23,122 nucleotides of DNA from Myxococcales bacterium UBA5297 (GCA_002408385.1 DHSB01000070.1:320-23441), one strand, 5' to 3'; shown: positions 1 through 8,031, counted from the first letter of the stretch. Notes: generated from the letters alone by a model not told the origin. A program made the numbers and translations.

Positions 1-49
1 CCTCTTCTTCATGCGCGCACGCAGGCCGCCGAGACGGCGGCGCTCCTCG

Positions 50-88
50 CCTCGCGCGGACAGGCCGCAGAAGGTTTTCCGACACCTC
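50..88. repeat. Dispersed REP-like repeat, copy A
   Basis: This 39-bp stretch matches 18683-18720 along its whole length, with one 1-bp indel and about five substitutions. The shared core reads AGGT(G/T)T-TCCG-(A/G)CACCT. The consensus of the two copies is a perfect 6-bp stem with a TCCG loop; copy A has one mismatch in the left arm. It lies upstream of the OmpA-family gene, just before a promoter-like sequence. It resembles bacterial REP palindromes, but that link is inferred from two copies only. Confidence 0.6.
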
Positions 89-126
89 TTGAGTCCGGGC
101 GCCCGCCCCGCCGGCTGCTCCTTCCT

Positions 127-155
127 TTGACGGTCCTCGGCTTCGCCATTACGCT
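127..155 (+). promoter_or_regulatory. Candidate sigma-70-type promoter for the OmpA-family gene
   Basis: TTGACG (127-132, five of six consensus bases) is followed after 17 bp by TACGCT (150-155), which keeps the conserved T, A and final T. Transcription would begin near 162, about 50 bases before the chosen start at 214. This argues against the TTG at 127 being the start codon, since it would lie in the -35 element. The -10 is weak, so the call is tentative. Confidence 0.35.
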
Positions 156-213
156 TTTCCCTTCCCAACGAGTCGGCCGCCCATCCTCCGCCCCACGGAG
201 ACGAGGTTCGCTC

Positions 214-1878
214 TTGCGCCTCCACCCCGCTCTGCTCGCAGCAGCCGCTGCCTTGGCGCTCGCCATCCCGGCGCACGCCGCCGACGATCCGCTCGCCCGC
301 GGAATCGACCCACTCGGCACCAAACCTGCCGTCGGCCACGACGCCCTCTTCAGCACCGAGGGCGCCCGGTTCGCTCCGGCCCGCTCCTATCACCTCGACC
401 TCGCCCTCGACTTCGCTTCGGGCCTGATGGCCTTCCAGCTCGGAGACGAGAAGGTCGGCGACCTTATCCGCTCGAGGCTCGACCTCCACCTCCTCGGCTC
501 GTACGCGGTGACCGACTGGGCGGAGATCGGCCTGGACCTACCCTTCAGTGCCTGGCAGGCCGACGGCTTCGAGGACCTCGAGCGAGCGACCGGCTTCGCC
601 CCTGCCCGGCCAGCCGCCTACGGGTTGGGCGACGTGCGCGCGCTCGGCAAGGTGCGCTTGCTCTCGCAGGCGAGTGCGCCGTTGGCGCTCGCGCTCCTCG
701 CCGAGCTGCGCTTGCCGACCGGGGCCGACCAGGACTTCCTCGGGGAGCGCGGCCTGGTGCTCGCTCCGCGCGCGGTTGTTGAGCGCACTTTCTTCGACAA
801 GCTGCGGCTCGGGCTCGAGGCGGGCTATCGCTACCGGCAAAAGCCCGGGCGCTACGTCAACCTCTACGTCGGCGACGAGCTGACCCTCGCGGTGGCCGGC
901 TCCTATGAGCTGCCCAAGCTGTTGTTCGAGCGCTGGTTCGCCTTCGGCGAGCTGCTCGCGGCGACCCCGGCACGCGCGCCGTTCAACGGACCGGCCTCCG
1001 ACGCGCTCAAGACACCGCTCGGGCTGATGCTCGGCCTGCGCGCGCAGGTCTGGGGCAACCTTCACGCGCTCGTCGGCGGCGGCACCGGGCTCGCGACGCA
1101 GTCGGGGTTCGGCCGCGAGTCGTTTCGGCTCTTCGCCGCGTTGCGCTACCAGCGCATCTTCCTCGACCGCGACGGCGACGGCATTCCCGATGAGAAGGAC
1201 CGCTGCCCGGACCAGCCCGAGGACCACGACGGCTTCGAGGACTCGGACGGCTGCCCGGATCCGGACAACGACGGCGACGGCATCCCCGATGAGAAGGACC
1301 GCTGTCCGGACCACGCCGGCCCAAAGAGGTTTGAGGGCTGCCCGGACCGCGACAGCGACGGCACGCCCGACGACAGGGATCGCTGTGTCGACCAGGCCGG
1401 CCCCCCCGATCTCGAAGGCTGTCCCGACAGCGACGGCGACGAGGTGCCCGACCTCGACGACGACTGCCCGACCCTCCCCGGCCCGGCGGACGAAGAGGGC
1501 TGCCCGGGCAAGCCGCTGGCCACGCTCGACAAGAACAAGCTCGTCATCAAGGGCGCCATCACCTTCGACACCGGCAAGGCGACGATCAAGAAGGAGTCGT
1601 TCATCGTCCTCGACGCCATCGCCGAGCTTCTCGGCGCGCACCCCGAAATCAAGCGCCTGCTCGTCGTCGGGCACACCGACGACGTTGGCAGCGCGGCGCT
1701 CAACCTCGACCTGAGCAGGCGCAGGGCACGGTCGGTGGTCCAGTATCTCGTCGGCAAGGCCATCGAGCCCGGGCGGCTGCGGTCCGAGGGGTTTGGCGAG
1801 TCGCGCCCGGTGGCGCCGAACACCACACCGCTTGGCCGCGCGAGAAACCGGCGCGTGGAGTTCACCGTGGTCGAGTAG
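214..1878 (+). CDS. OmpA-family outer-membrane protein with thrombospondin type-3 repeats
   Basis: This encodes 554 residues and probably links the outer membrane to peptidoglycan. Residues 1-22 form a signal peptide ending AHA before ADD. Residues of about 23-310 look like a beta-barrel with alternating strands and aromatic belts. About 316-432 hold tandem Asp-rich calcium-binding TSP3 repeats (DGDGIPDEKDRCPD type). About 440-554 are an OmpA-like peptidoglycan-binding domain with GHTDDVGS, LSRRRA and RNRRVEF motifs. The TTG at 214 was chosen because GAGG at 203-206 is correctly spaced and the signal peptide starts there; an in-frame TTG at 127 would add 29 arginine-rich residues and falls in a likely promoter. 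The family is typical of myxobacterial envelopes. The domain assignment is strong, and the barrel is inferred from composition. Confidence 0.9.
   Translation: MRLHPALLAAAAALALAIPAHAADDPLARGIDPLGTKPAVGHDALFSTEGARFAPARSYHLDLALDFASGLMAFQLGDEKVGDLIRSRLDLHLLGSYAVTDWAEIGLDLPFSAWQADGFEDLERATGFAPARPAAYGLGDVRALGKVRLLSQASAPLALALLAELRLPTGADQDFLGERGLVLAPRAVVERTFFDKLRLGLEAGYRYRQKPGRYVNLYVGDELTLAVAGSYELPKLLFERWFAFGELLAATPARAPFNGPASDALKTPLGLMLGLRAQVWGNLHALVGGGTGLATQSGFGRESFRLFAALRYQRIFLDRDGDGIPDEKDRCPDQPEDHDGFEDSDGCPDPDNDGDGIPDEKDRCPDHAGPKRFEGCPDRDSDGTPDDRDRCVDQAGPPDLEGCPDSDGDEVPDLDDDCPTLPGPADEEGCPGKPLATLDKNKLVIKGAITFDTGKATIKKESFIVLDAIAELLGAHPEIKRLLVVGHTDDVGSAALNLDLSRRRARSVVQYLVGKAIEPGRLRSEGFGESRPVAPNTTPLGRARNRRVEFTVVE
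1171..1313 (+). repeat. Near-identical 44-bp DNA repeats within the TSP3 region
   Basis: Positions 1171-1214 and 1270-1313 differ at only two bases, both synonymous, and encode the same DGDGIPDEKDRCPD unit. The later TSP3 units have diverged much further. This suggests a recent local duplication that extended the calcium-binding stalk. Confidence 0.8.
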
Positions 1879-1896
1879 GGCGTAGACTGCTCGCCC

Positions 1897-2748
1897 ATGG
1901 CGCCCAGACCCGAGATCTGCATCATCGGCCGCGGCCGCCTCGGCGGAGCGCTCGCGCTCGCGCTGCGGCGCGCCGGTTTTCAAACCCGTGCCTTCGGTCG
2001 ACCGAAGAACGACCGCGAGGCCGCACGGGCCGCGGCCGCGCTCGCCCAAGCCGGGGTCGTGCTCTTGTGCGTTCCCGACGGCGCGATCGCCGAGACCGCA
2101 CGCTCGCACGCCGAGCGCTTCCATGCTGGCCAGGTCGTCGCGCACTGTTCGGGCGCGCTCGATCTGTCGCCGCTCGCGCCCGCGCGCGCCGCACACCTGG
2201 GCTCGCTGCACCCGCTGTGCGCCGTCCCCTCGCCACGAGCCTCGCTCACCGGTGCGTCGGCCGCCGTCTGCGGCGACACGAAGGCCTCGCGCGCGCTCCG
2301 GCGGCTGGCTCGCGCGGCAGGGATGAAGCCCTTCGACTTGCCCGTCGAGGACCGCGCGCTCTACCACGCCGCCGCAGTCCTCGCGTCGAACGGCCTCGTC
2401 GGGCTCGCCGCGCAAGCCGCAGACCTTCTATGCCGCTGCGGGCTCGAAGAACATTCGGCGCTCGAGGCGCTCTTGCCGTTGATGCGCTCGGCGCTTTGCG
2501 GGCTGGAAGCCAATCGGCTGCCCGGCGCGCTCACCGGCCCCATCGCTCGCGGCGACAGCGAGGTCGTGCGGGCTCACCTGGACGCTCTTTCGTCGCCCGC
2601 CGATGCGCGCACGCTCGTGCTCTACCGCGCGCTCGGCGCGCCGCTGCTCGCCCTCTCACAAAGGCTCGGCCGCGCTTCGCCGGACCAGGTGCGAGACATC
2701 GCCGCGGCGCTCGCCAGGGCGCGCAGCCGGGGAGGTCGCGGTCGCTAA
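1897..2748 (+). CDS. Rossmann-like oxidoreductase with DUF2520 domain
   Basis: This 283-residue protein opens with a dinucleotide-binding beta-alpha-beta fold: CIIGRGRLGGALA at residues 8-20, then VVLLCVPDGAI and VVAHCSGAL. It continues through GSLHPLCAVP into an all-helical C-terminal half, where ALYHAAAVLASNGLVGL and LTGPIARGDSEVV match the DUF2520 family. Family members look like NADP-dependent dehydrogenases related to ketopantoate reductase or F420-type reductases, but substrates are mostly unknown. It begins 18 bp after the OmpA gene without a clear Shine-Dalgarno, so it may be co-transcribed with it. The family is confident; the reaction is not known. Confidence 0.85.
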   Translation: MAPRPEICIIGRGRLGGALALALRRAGFQTRAFGRPKNDREAARAAAALAQAGVVLLCVPDGAIAETARSHAERFHAGQVVAHCSGALDLSPLAPARAAHLGSLHPLCAVPSPRASLTGASAAVCGDTKASRALRRLARAAGMKPFDLPVEDRALYHAAAVLASNGLVGLAAQAADLLCRCGLEEHSALEALLPLMRSALCGLEANRLPGALTGPIARGDSEVVRAHLDALSSPADARTLVLYRALGAPLLALSQRLGRASPDQVRDIAAALARARSRGGRGR

Positions 2749-2773
2749 CCGAGTCGGGGTCCCGCGGGCTTGG

Positions 2774-2791
2774 GGGGGCGGTCGCGCCCCC
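2774..2791 (+). terminator. GC hairpin after the DUF2520 gene
   Basis: A perfect 7-bp stem GGGGGCG/CGCCCCC with loop GTCG lies 25 bp after the stop codon. No T-tract follows, so it may only pause or protect the transcript. Confidence 0.3.
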
Positions 2792-3042
2792 GGGCCGCAC
2801 CCGCTCGCGCTCTCGGAACCTCTGCTCCCCGTGGCGTTTTTCGTCCGGCTCGAGGCGAATGCTCCAAGAGCCGCGCCTCCTCACCGTTCTCCTCGTTCGC
2901 TCGAAGGCCCCACAAGGCATACCTCTCGGCAAAGCTCGATTTTCGCTGCCCGTACGGAGGCGCCGACGGCGCCGGCGCCCATTTCAATGACCCTGTATTC
3001 TTCCGCGCCCATTGAAAAAGCACAGTGACTCTCGGGACTTAG

Positions 3043-3071
3043 CAGGCAAATCGTTCAAAATCGGCTAGAAT
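3043..3071 (+). promoter_or_regulatory. Candidate promoter of the sensor kinase-synthase operon
   Basis: TAGAAT at 3066-3071 matches five of six -10 bases. The hexamer 17 bp upstream (CAGGCA) matches only three of six -35 bases. An inverted repeat TTTCAATG/CATTGAAA (2982-2989/3010-3017) sits just upstream and could be an operator. A Shine-Dalgarno AGGGGA at 3088-3093 precedes the ATG at 3105. Confidence 0.3.
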
Positions 3072-3104
3072 GCGCCTGTCGCAGTTCAGGGGATCGGGCG
3101 CCCA

Positions 3105-5600
3105 ATGGATTCAAACCATGAAGTCCTGCTGCGCTTCTTCTATTTGACGAGCGTCGCGGTAGTCACCCTCGTCTCGTTCTGGCTCCGCGGCAGCTACCGA
3201 CACCACTTCTTCGCCAACTGGTCCTGGGCCTATCTGTGCTTCTCGACGACGGCCGTACTGGACACCGCGACCACGGTCGTGCCGGGGTATCCGCCCATGT
3301 TCCTGGTGGCAGTCTCTGCCGCGGCCCTCATCCCCTATTTCCTCATTCGCACTGGGCTCGAGATGGGCGAGCGCAGGGCGAGCAGATGGCTGCTGGCGTG
3401 CCCCCTCCTGCTCTTCGCCCTCGCGCTTGGTCTGCGATTCAACTCTTCCAACGAGGCTGCGTTCGTGCCGCCAGCGCTCGCCGTCGCCCTCGCCTTCGTC
3501 TGGCTCGGCTGGGTCTTCTTCCGCGAGCCGCTTTCGCGACACTGGTCGCTGACCTACGTCCTCGGGCTGCTGATGGTGCTCAAGGGGCTGTGGGCCATCG
3601 CCTACCCCATCCTCGCTCCGCAGGGCAGCGGCTGGTTGGGCTACTGGGTCGATGCGGTGCTCCACTTGCTCATCGGGATGGCGATGCTCGTCTTCGTGCT
3701 TGAGCGCAAAGCCGAGGAGCTGCAGCTACTCGTCGAAAGCAACGTCAACCATTCCTTCTTCCTCGCCAATCCCCGGGGCGAGATCATCAGTTGGAACAGC
3801 GGCGCGCGGCGGCTGCACCGGTTCGCCGAGAAGGACGTGCTCGGCAAGCACTTCTCCGACCTGGAATGCGCCCAGCATCCGTCTCGCCAGCTCCTCGAAT
3901 CGGCGACGGGCAATCCGTCCGGCTGTGTTGAGCAGGAGGGCTGGTTTCGCCGCAAGGACGGCACCCGGTTTTGGGCGCGGGTGGCTGTGTCAGCAGTTCG
4001 CGACCACAAGCAAGACCTCAGAGGATTCGCCTTCCTCGTCAATGACTTGAGCGATCGCCGGCTCCTCGAGGAGGAGCGCACGCGCTTGAGCGTTGCAGTC
4101 AGGCAGTCGGTCGAAGGCGTGGTCATCGCCAACGGAGAAGGCCGCATCGAATACGTCAACCCGGCCTTCGAGCGCAGCCGGGGAATGACGACGGCCATGC
4201 TCCTCGGTCGTCCTCTGCATCAGGTCGACCTCGGCGGAGCGACCGACGGCCTTGCCGAAGCCATCGCGCGCAAGGACGGCTGGTACGGGCGCCTCGCCCA
4301 CCACGAGGACGGGCAGCATGAGGTCGTCGAAGACCTCGTCCTGTCACCAACGCACGACGCCACTGGCGGGGTCGAGCTTTTTGTGCTTCGCATCCACGAC
4401 GTCAGCCGCGAGATCGCCCTTCAGAAGCAGGTCCACGAGACCCGCAAGATGGAGGAGATAGGCCGTCTCTCCGGAGGGATCGCCCACGAGTTCGGCAACC
4501 TGCTGGCGATCATCGTCTCCTACAACCACCTGCTGAAGAAGCGGGCAGACGACCCGCTCGTCGCCAAGAGCGTCGAGGCCATCGGACGCGCAACCAGCCG
4601 GGCAGATCGCCTCATCCGGCAGCTCCTCGCGTTCTGCCGGCAGGACGTGAAGGTGCCGCAGACGGTCGAGCTGAACGGGTTCGTCTCCCAACTCGTCAGC
4701 GTCGTGCGCCGGGTGGTCCCCGAGACCATCGCCCTCCGCGCGCTTCTCGATCCCGCGGTCGACAAGATTCGGGTCGATCCCGAGCAGCTCGAGCAGGCGC
4801 TGATGAACCTGGTGCTCAACGCCCGCGACGCGCTGCCCGACGGAGGGACGATCTCGCTGCAGACTCGGGTCGTGACCCTCAGCGGCGATGAGCAGGGCTG
4901 GAGCCAGTCGCCCGCAGCCGGCGAATACTTCGAGCTTGTCGTCTCCGACGACGGGTGCGGCATGAGCCCCGAGACCCGGGCAAGAGTCTTCGAGCCGTTC
5001 TTCACGACCAAACCTATCGGCAAAGGCACGGGGATAGGCCTCTCGGTCGTCGACACCTTCGTGCGCGAAGCGGGCGGAGCGCTGCAGCTCGAGAGCGAGC
5101 CGGGGCGCGGCACGACCTTCCGCCTCCTGTTCCCGGCCTCGCCGTTCGAGGCCACTCCGAAGCCCACCGAGCTCTCTCGGCTGTCTCAAGACCCTCCGGT
5201 CACGGTGCTGGTGGTCGATGACGAGCCGCTGCTCGGTCAGGCCGTGCGCCGAATTCTCGAGGGGCAAGACTTCCGCACGTTGGGGGTGACGACCGCGGCC
5301 GAAGCGCTCGAGCTGAGCCAGCGCCATTCGGGCCCTGTCGATCTGCTGCTGACCGACGTGTCGATGCCCGGCATGAGCGGGCCCACGCTCGCAGAGCTGC
5401 TTCGAGGGGTCTATCCGGGAATGAAGACCCTCTTCATGTCCGGACACACCGAGGATCCCGTCGCACGGCACGCCCGCAAGAAGGGCGGCAACTTCATCAC
5501 CAAGCCGTTCGAGCCGGAGGAGCTCCTCCGCATGGTTTCCGAACTGGTTGGAGGGGACAGACAAAGGAGAGGCCATGAGGAGGACATCGGACTATCTTGA
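3105..5600 (+). CDS. Membrane hybrid sensor histidine kinase (7TM-PAS-PAS-HisKA-HATPase-REC)
   Basis: This 831-residue protein has seven hydrophobic segments within residues 8-200, so it is an integral inner-membrane sensor with little periplasmic mass. Two PAS domains follow at about 207-320 and 328-450. The phosphoacceptor H-box has His461 in GIAHEFGNLL, a variant of the HDFNNLL subfamily. The ATPase domain shows an N-box near 568 (NLVLNARDAL), DDGCGM at 615-620 and GTGIGLS. A C-terminal receiver has acidic residues 705-707, phospho-acceptor Asp751 (LLLTDVSMPG) and a TKPFEP lysine near 800. Phosphate would pass from His461 to Asp751 and then to an HPt protein that is not in this window. The stop overlaps the next gene by 26 bp, so the two are translationally coupled. 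No output regulator is adjacent. Confidence 0.92.
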   Translation: MDSNHEVLLRFFYLTSVAVVTLVSFWLRGSYRHHFFANWSWAYLCFSTTAVLDTATTVVPGYPPMFLVAVSAAALIPYFLIRTGLEMGERRASRWLLACPLLLFALALGLRFNSSNEAAFVPPALAVALAFVWLGWVFFREPLSRHWSLTYVLGLLMVLKGLWAIAYPILAPQGSGWLGYWVDAVLHLLIGMAMLVFVLERKAEELQLLVESNVNHSFFLANPRGEIISWNSGARRLHRFAEKDVLGKHFSDLECAQHPSRQLLESATGNPSGCVEQEGWFRRKDGTRFWARVAVSAVRDHKQDLRGFAFLVNDLSDRRLLEEERTRLSVAVRQSVEGVVIANGEGRIEYVNPAFERSRGMTTAMLLGRPLHQVDLGGATDGLAEAIARKDGWYGRLAHHEDGQHEVVEDLVLSPTHDATGGVELFVLRIHDVSREIALQKQVHETRKMEEIGRLSGGIAHEFGNLLAIIVSYNHLLKKRADDPLVAKSVEAIGRATSRADRLIRQLLAFCRQDVKVPQTVELNGFVSQLVSVVRRVVPETIALRALLDPAVDKIRVDPEQLEQALMNLVLNARDALPDGGTISLQTRVVTLSGDEQGWSQSPAAGEYFELVVSDDGCGMSPETRARVFEPFFTTKPIGKGTGIGLSVVDTFVREAGGALQLESEPGRGTTFRLLFPASPFEATPKPTELSRLSQDPPVTVLVVDDEPLLGQAVRRILEGQDFRTLGVTTAAEALELSQRHSGPVDLLLTDVSMPGMSGPTLAELLRGVYPGMKTLFMSGHTEDPVARHARKKGGNFITKPFEPEELLRMVSELVGGDRQRRGHEEDIGLS

Positions 5601-7998
5601 CGTCGTCGACGCGATGGTCAGCGACGGGTGTAGACGAGGGGTGGGCTTTCGCACCATCGACGACGGACCGGTCGACGGGCGGACCATCGGGCTCGACGGC
5701 CGCAGGCTGCTGCACTTCGGCTCCTGCAGCTACGTCGGACTGGAGCTCGATCCGCGGCTGCGCGAGGCGATGGCGCAGGCCGCGGCACGCTACGGCACTC
5801 AGTTCGCCTCCTCTCGCCCGTATCTCTCCATCCCGCTCTACAGGGAGTTCGAGGATCTACTCGAGCAGCTCTTCGGGCTCCCGGTCCTGACCACGCAGAC
5901 GATGACGCTCGCCCACGCGGCCTCGCTGCCGGTCCTGATCGACGAGAAGGACGCGGTCCTCCTCGATCAGCACGTCCACAACAGCGTCCAAATGGCCGTC
6001 AACCACGTACGGGTCGCGGGCACCGCGGTAGAGGTGGTGCGCCACAACCGCATGGATCTTCTGGCCGAGCGAATCGAAGACCTGCGGACCAAGCATCGGA
6101 AGATCTGGTACCTGGCCGACGGGGTCTACAGCATGGCTGGCGACCTCGCGCCCATCGACCGGCTTGTCGGCCTGCTCGACCAGTACGAGCAGTTCCAGGC
6201 CTACGTCGACGACGCCCATGGCACGAGCTGGGTCGGCGAGCACGGACGGGGCTGGCCGTTGAGCCGCGGCCCACTGCATCCGCGCATGGTGGTGACCGCC
6301 TCGCTGTGCAAGGCCTTCGCCGCTGCCGGGGCCGCCATTCTACTGGCCGATCCCGAGCTGCGCCGCCGCATGAGCCGGGTGGGCCCGACGCTGCTCTTCT
6401 CCGGGCCCATCTGGCCTCCGATGCTTGGCGCGGCCATCGCCTCGGCCCGGATCCACCTGACCGATGAGATCGAGGAGCGCGCCGCGGCGCTGCTCGAGCG
6501 CGTGCGCCTCTTCAACGAGCTGATCGGACAGACCGGTCTGCCGCTGATTTCCAGGGCAGAGACGCCCATCCGCTGCGTGGCCGTCGGCGTCCCGCGGGTC
6601 GCCTACAGCATGGTCGCGCGGCTACAGCAAGAGGGGTTCTACACCAACCCGGCCGTCTTCCCGGCCGTGCCCAAGGGCCGGGCTGGCATCCGGATGACCC
6701 TCACCCCGCATCAGACGCTCGACGACGTGCGTGCGCTCGTCTCGACCCTGCAGCGGGTCTTTCCGGAGGTCGTCGAGGCCGACGGCTACTCGCTGGAGCG
6801 GGCGCGCCGGGGCTTGAGGAGCGGCAACGTCTGGGCCGGCGCCTCGCGCGCGGCGCCGGGGCTGCGCCTGCAGCACGAGCAGTCGGTGACCCGGTTCGAT
6901 CGCGAGGAATGGAACCGGCTGCTCGGGCACGAGGTCTCGTGCAGCTACGACGCGCTCTTGCCGTTCGAGGCCACCTTCCGGGGAAACCCCAAGGCGCACG
7001 ACAATTGGCGCTTCCACTACTTCGTCGCGCGCGACCGCAGCGGCAAGCCGGTGCTCGCCACCTTCTTCACCGACGCCATCTGGAAGGACGACATGCTCTC
7101 GCCGACCGCGGTCTCGATTCGGGTCGAGGAGCGCCGGCGCGACAACCCGATGTACCTGACCTCCCGGACACTGGGCATGGGCACGCTCTTGACCGAGGGC
7201 AACCACCTGTACCTCGACCGCAGCGCCGATTGGCGCAAGGCGATGCTGCTGCTGCTCGAGGCGGTCGGAGCCGAGCAAATCCGTTGCTGCGCGACCAACC
7301 TGGTGCTGCGCGACTTCCCGTCCGAGGACGCCGAGATGGACCGTTTCCTTACCGAGCAGGGATTCCTTCGCTTTGCGCTGCCCGAGAACTACGTGCTCGA
7401 CCTCGGCTGGCAAGACGAGGCCGAATGGCTCGCGGGCCTCTCGCGAAAGGCGCGCAGCCTCATGCACGAAGCGATCGAGCGGTCGGCAGACTACGAGGTG
7501 GAGATCCTTCGGCACAGCGGGAGAGAGCCGAGCAGTGCCGAGCTGGAGTACTTCTTCTCGCTCTACCGCAACGTCAAGGCGAAGGCCGTCGCCATCAATA
7601 CCTTCGAGATGCCGAGCCAGTTCCTCCGGCACGTCCTGGCCGTCCCGGGCTGGGAGCTGATGGGGTTGCGACTCAAGCCCTCGAGCGGCGGAGACCCGGA
7701 AGGTCGCCCGGTCGCGATGGCAGTAAGCAACTCCAGCCGCGAGCAGTACGCCGGGCTGATGGTCGGGATCGACTACCGCTTCGTGCCCGAGCACGGTGCT
7801 TATCGGCAACTGCTCCTGCAGGTGGTGCGGCGAGCGCATGCGAGCGGCGCGAAGAAGCTCCACCTCGGCATCGGGGCAAAAGGAGAGAAGCGGCGCCTCG
7901 GCGCGCTGCCTCGCCTGGCGAACCTCTACGCGATGAGCGCCGACTCGTACCATTCCGACCTGCTCGCACAGCTCATGTCGGACAGGGCGGCGGCCTAG
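5575..7998 (+). CDS. Fusion of alpha-oxoamine synthase (AONS/CqsA-like, PLP) and GNAT/FemAB-like acyltransferase
   Basis: This encodes 807 residues. Residues of about 1-400 are a fold-type I PLP enzyme of the alpha-oxoamine synthase family, which condenses an acyl thioester with an amino acid to give an aminoketone. Visible residues are His135 (DQHVHNS, cofactor stacking), Asp212 and His215 (DDAH), and Lys246 in TASLCKAFA, the expected Schiff-base lysine. That lysine motif is closer to CqsA-type autoinducer synthases, as I recall them, than to the GT.SKA.G of AONS or serine palmitoyltransferase. Residues of about 420-800 form a double GNAT/BioF2-like (Acetyltransf_6) acyltransferase. ATG 5575 is chosen because AAGGAGA (5564-5570) precedes it; a TTG at 5548 lacks support. 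The upstream kinase overlaps it. The product is inferred: an N-acylated aminoketone signal or lipid. Confidence 0.85.
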   Translation: MRRTSDYLDVVDAMVSDGCRRGVGFRTIDDGPVDGRTIGLDGRRLLHFGSCSYVGLELDPRLREAMAQAAARYGTQFASSRPYLSIPLYREFEDLLEQLFGLPVLTTQTMTLAHAASLPVLIDEKDAVLLDQHVHNSVQMAVNHVRVAGTAVEVVRHNRMDLLAERIEDLRTKHRKIWYLADGVYSMAGDLAPIDRLVGLLDQYEQFQAYVDDAHGTSWVGEHGRGWPLSRGPLHPRMVVTASLCKAFAAAGAAILLADPELRRRMSRVGPTLLFSGPIWPPMLGAAIASARIHLTDEIEERAAALLERVRLFNELIGQTGLPLISRAETPIRCVAVGVPRVAYSMVARLQQEGFYTNPAVFPAVPKGRAGIRMTLTPHQTLDDVRALVSTLQRVFPEVVEADGYSLERARRGLRSGNVWAGASRAAPGLRLQHEQSVTRFDREEWNRLLGHEVSCSYDALLPFEATFRGNPKAHDNWRFHYFVARDRSGKPVLATFFTDAIWKDDMLSPTAVSIRVEERRRDNPMYLTSRTLGMGTLLTEGNHLYLDRSADWRKAMLLLLEAVGAEQIRCCATNLVLRDFPSEDAEMDRFLTEQGFLRFALPENYVLDLGWQDEAEWLAGLSRKARSLMHEAIERSADYEVEILRHSGREPSSAELEYFFSLYRNVKAKAVAINTFEMPSQFLRHVLAVPGWELMGLRLKPSSGGDPEGRPVAMAVSNSSREQYAGLMVGIDYRFVPEHGAYRQLLLQVVRRAHASGAKKLHLGIGAKGEKRRLGALPRLANLYAMSADSYHSDLLAQLMSDRAAA

Positions 7999-8031
7999 CA
8001 GAGGCATCTTCGTAGCCTCAACGAGCAGAGG

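Larger units (their letters stand above)
2749..3104. other. Gene-free intergenic region upstream of the hybrid kinase
   Basis: These 356 bases hold no convincing gene. Present are a 7-bp GC hairpin at 2774-2791 (GGGGGCG, loop GTCG) that may end the upstream transcript, three clustered GGCGCC sites around 2959-2979, an 8-bp inverted repeat TTTCAATG/CATTGAAA (2982-2989 and 3010-3017), and a promoter-like element near 3043-3071. The last 120 bases are noticeably more AT-rich, as expected for a control region. Confidence 0.6.

Noticed and set aside
1..12. Possible divergent gene start on the minus strand (ATG AAG AAG AGG at 12 down to 1).
   Set aside because: Only four codons are inside the window and no Shine-Dalgarno precedes them, so it cannot be supported, although a divergent neighbour is possible. 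The nearby GCCGCCG/CGGCGGC hairpin at 25-41 does not decide it.
127..213. N-terminal extension of the OmpA-like protein from TTG 127.
   Set aside because: The added residues are arginine-rich, precede rather than form the signal peptide, and the TTG lies in a likely -35 element.
538..2415. Long open frame on the minus strand opposite the OmpA and DUF2520 genes.
   Set aside because: It is a mirror of high-GC codon bias: low-complexity Arg/Ala/Glu/Val-rich protein with no motifs, facing two well-supported genes.
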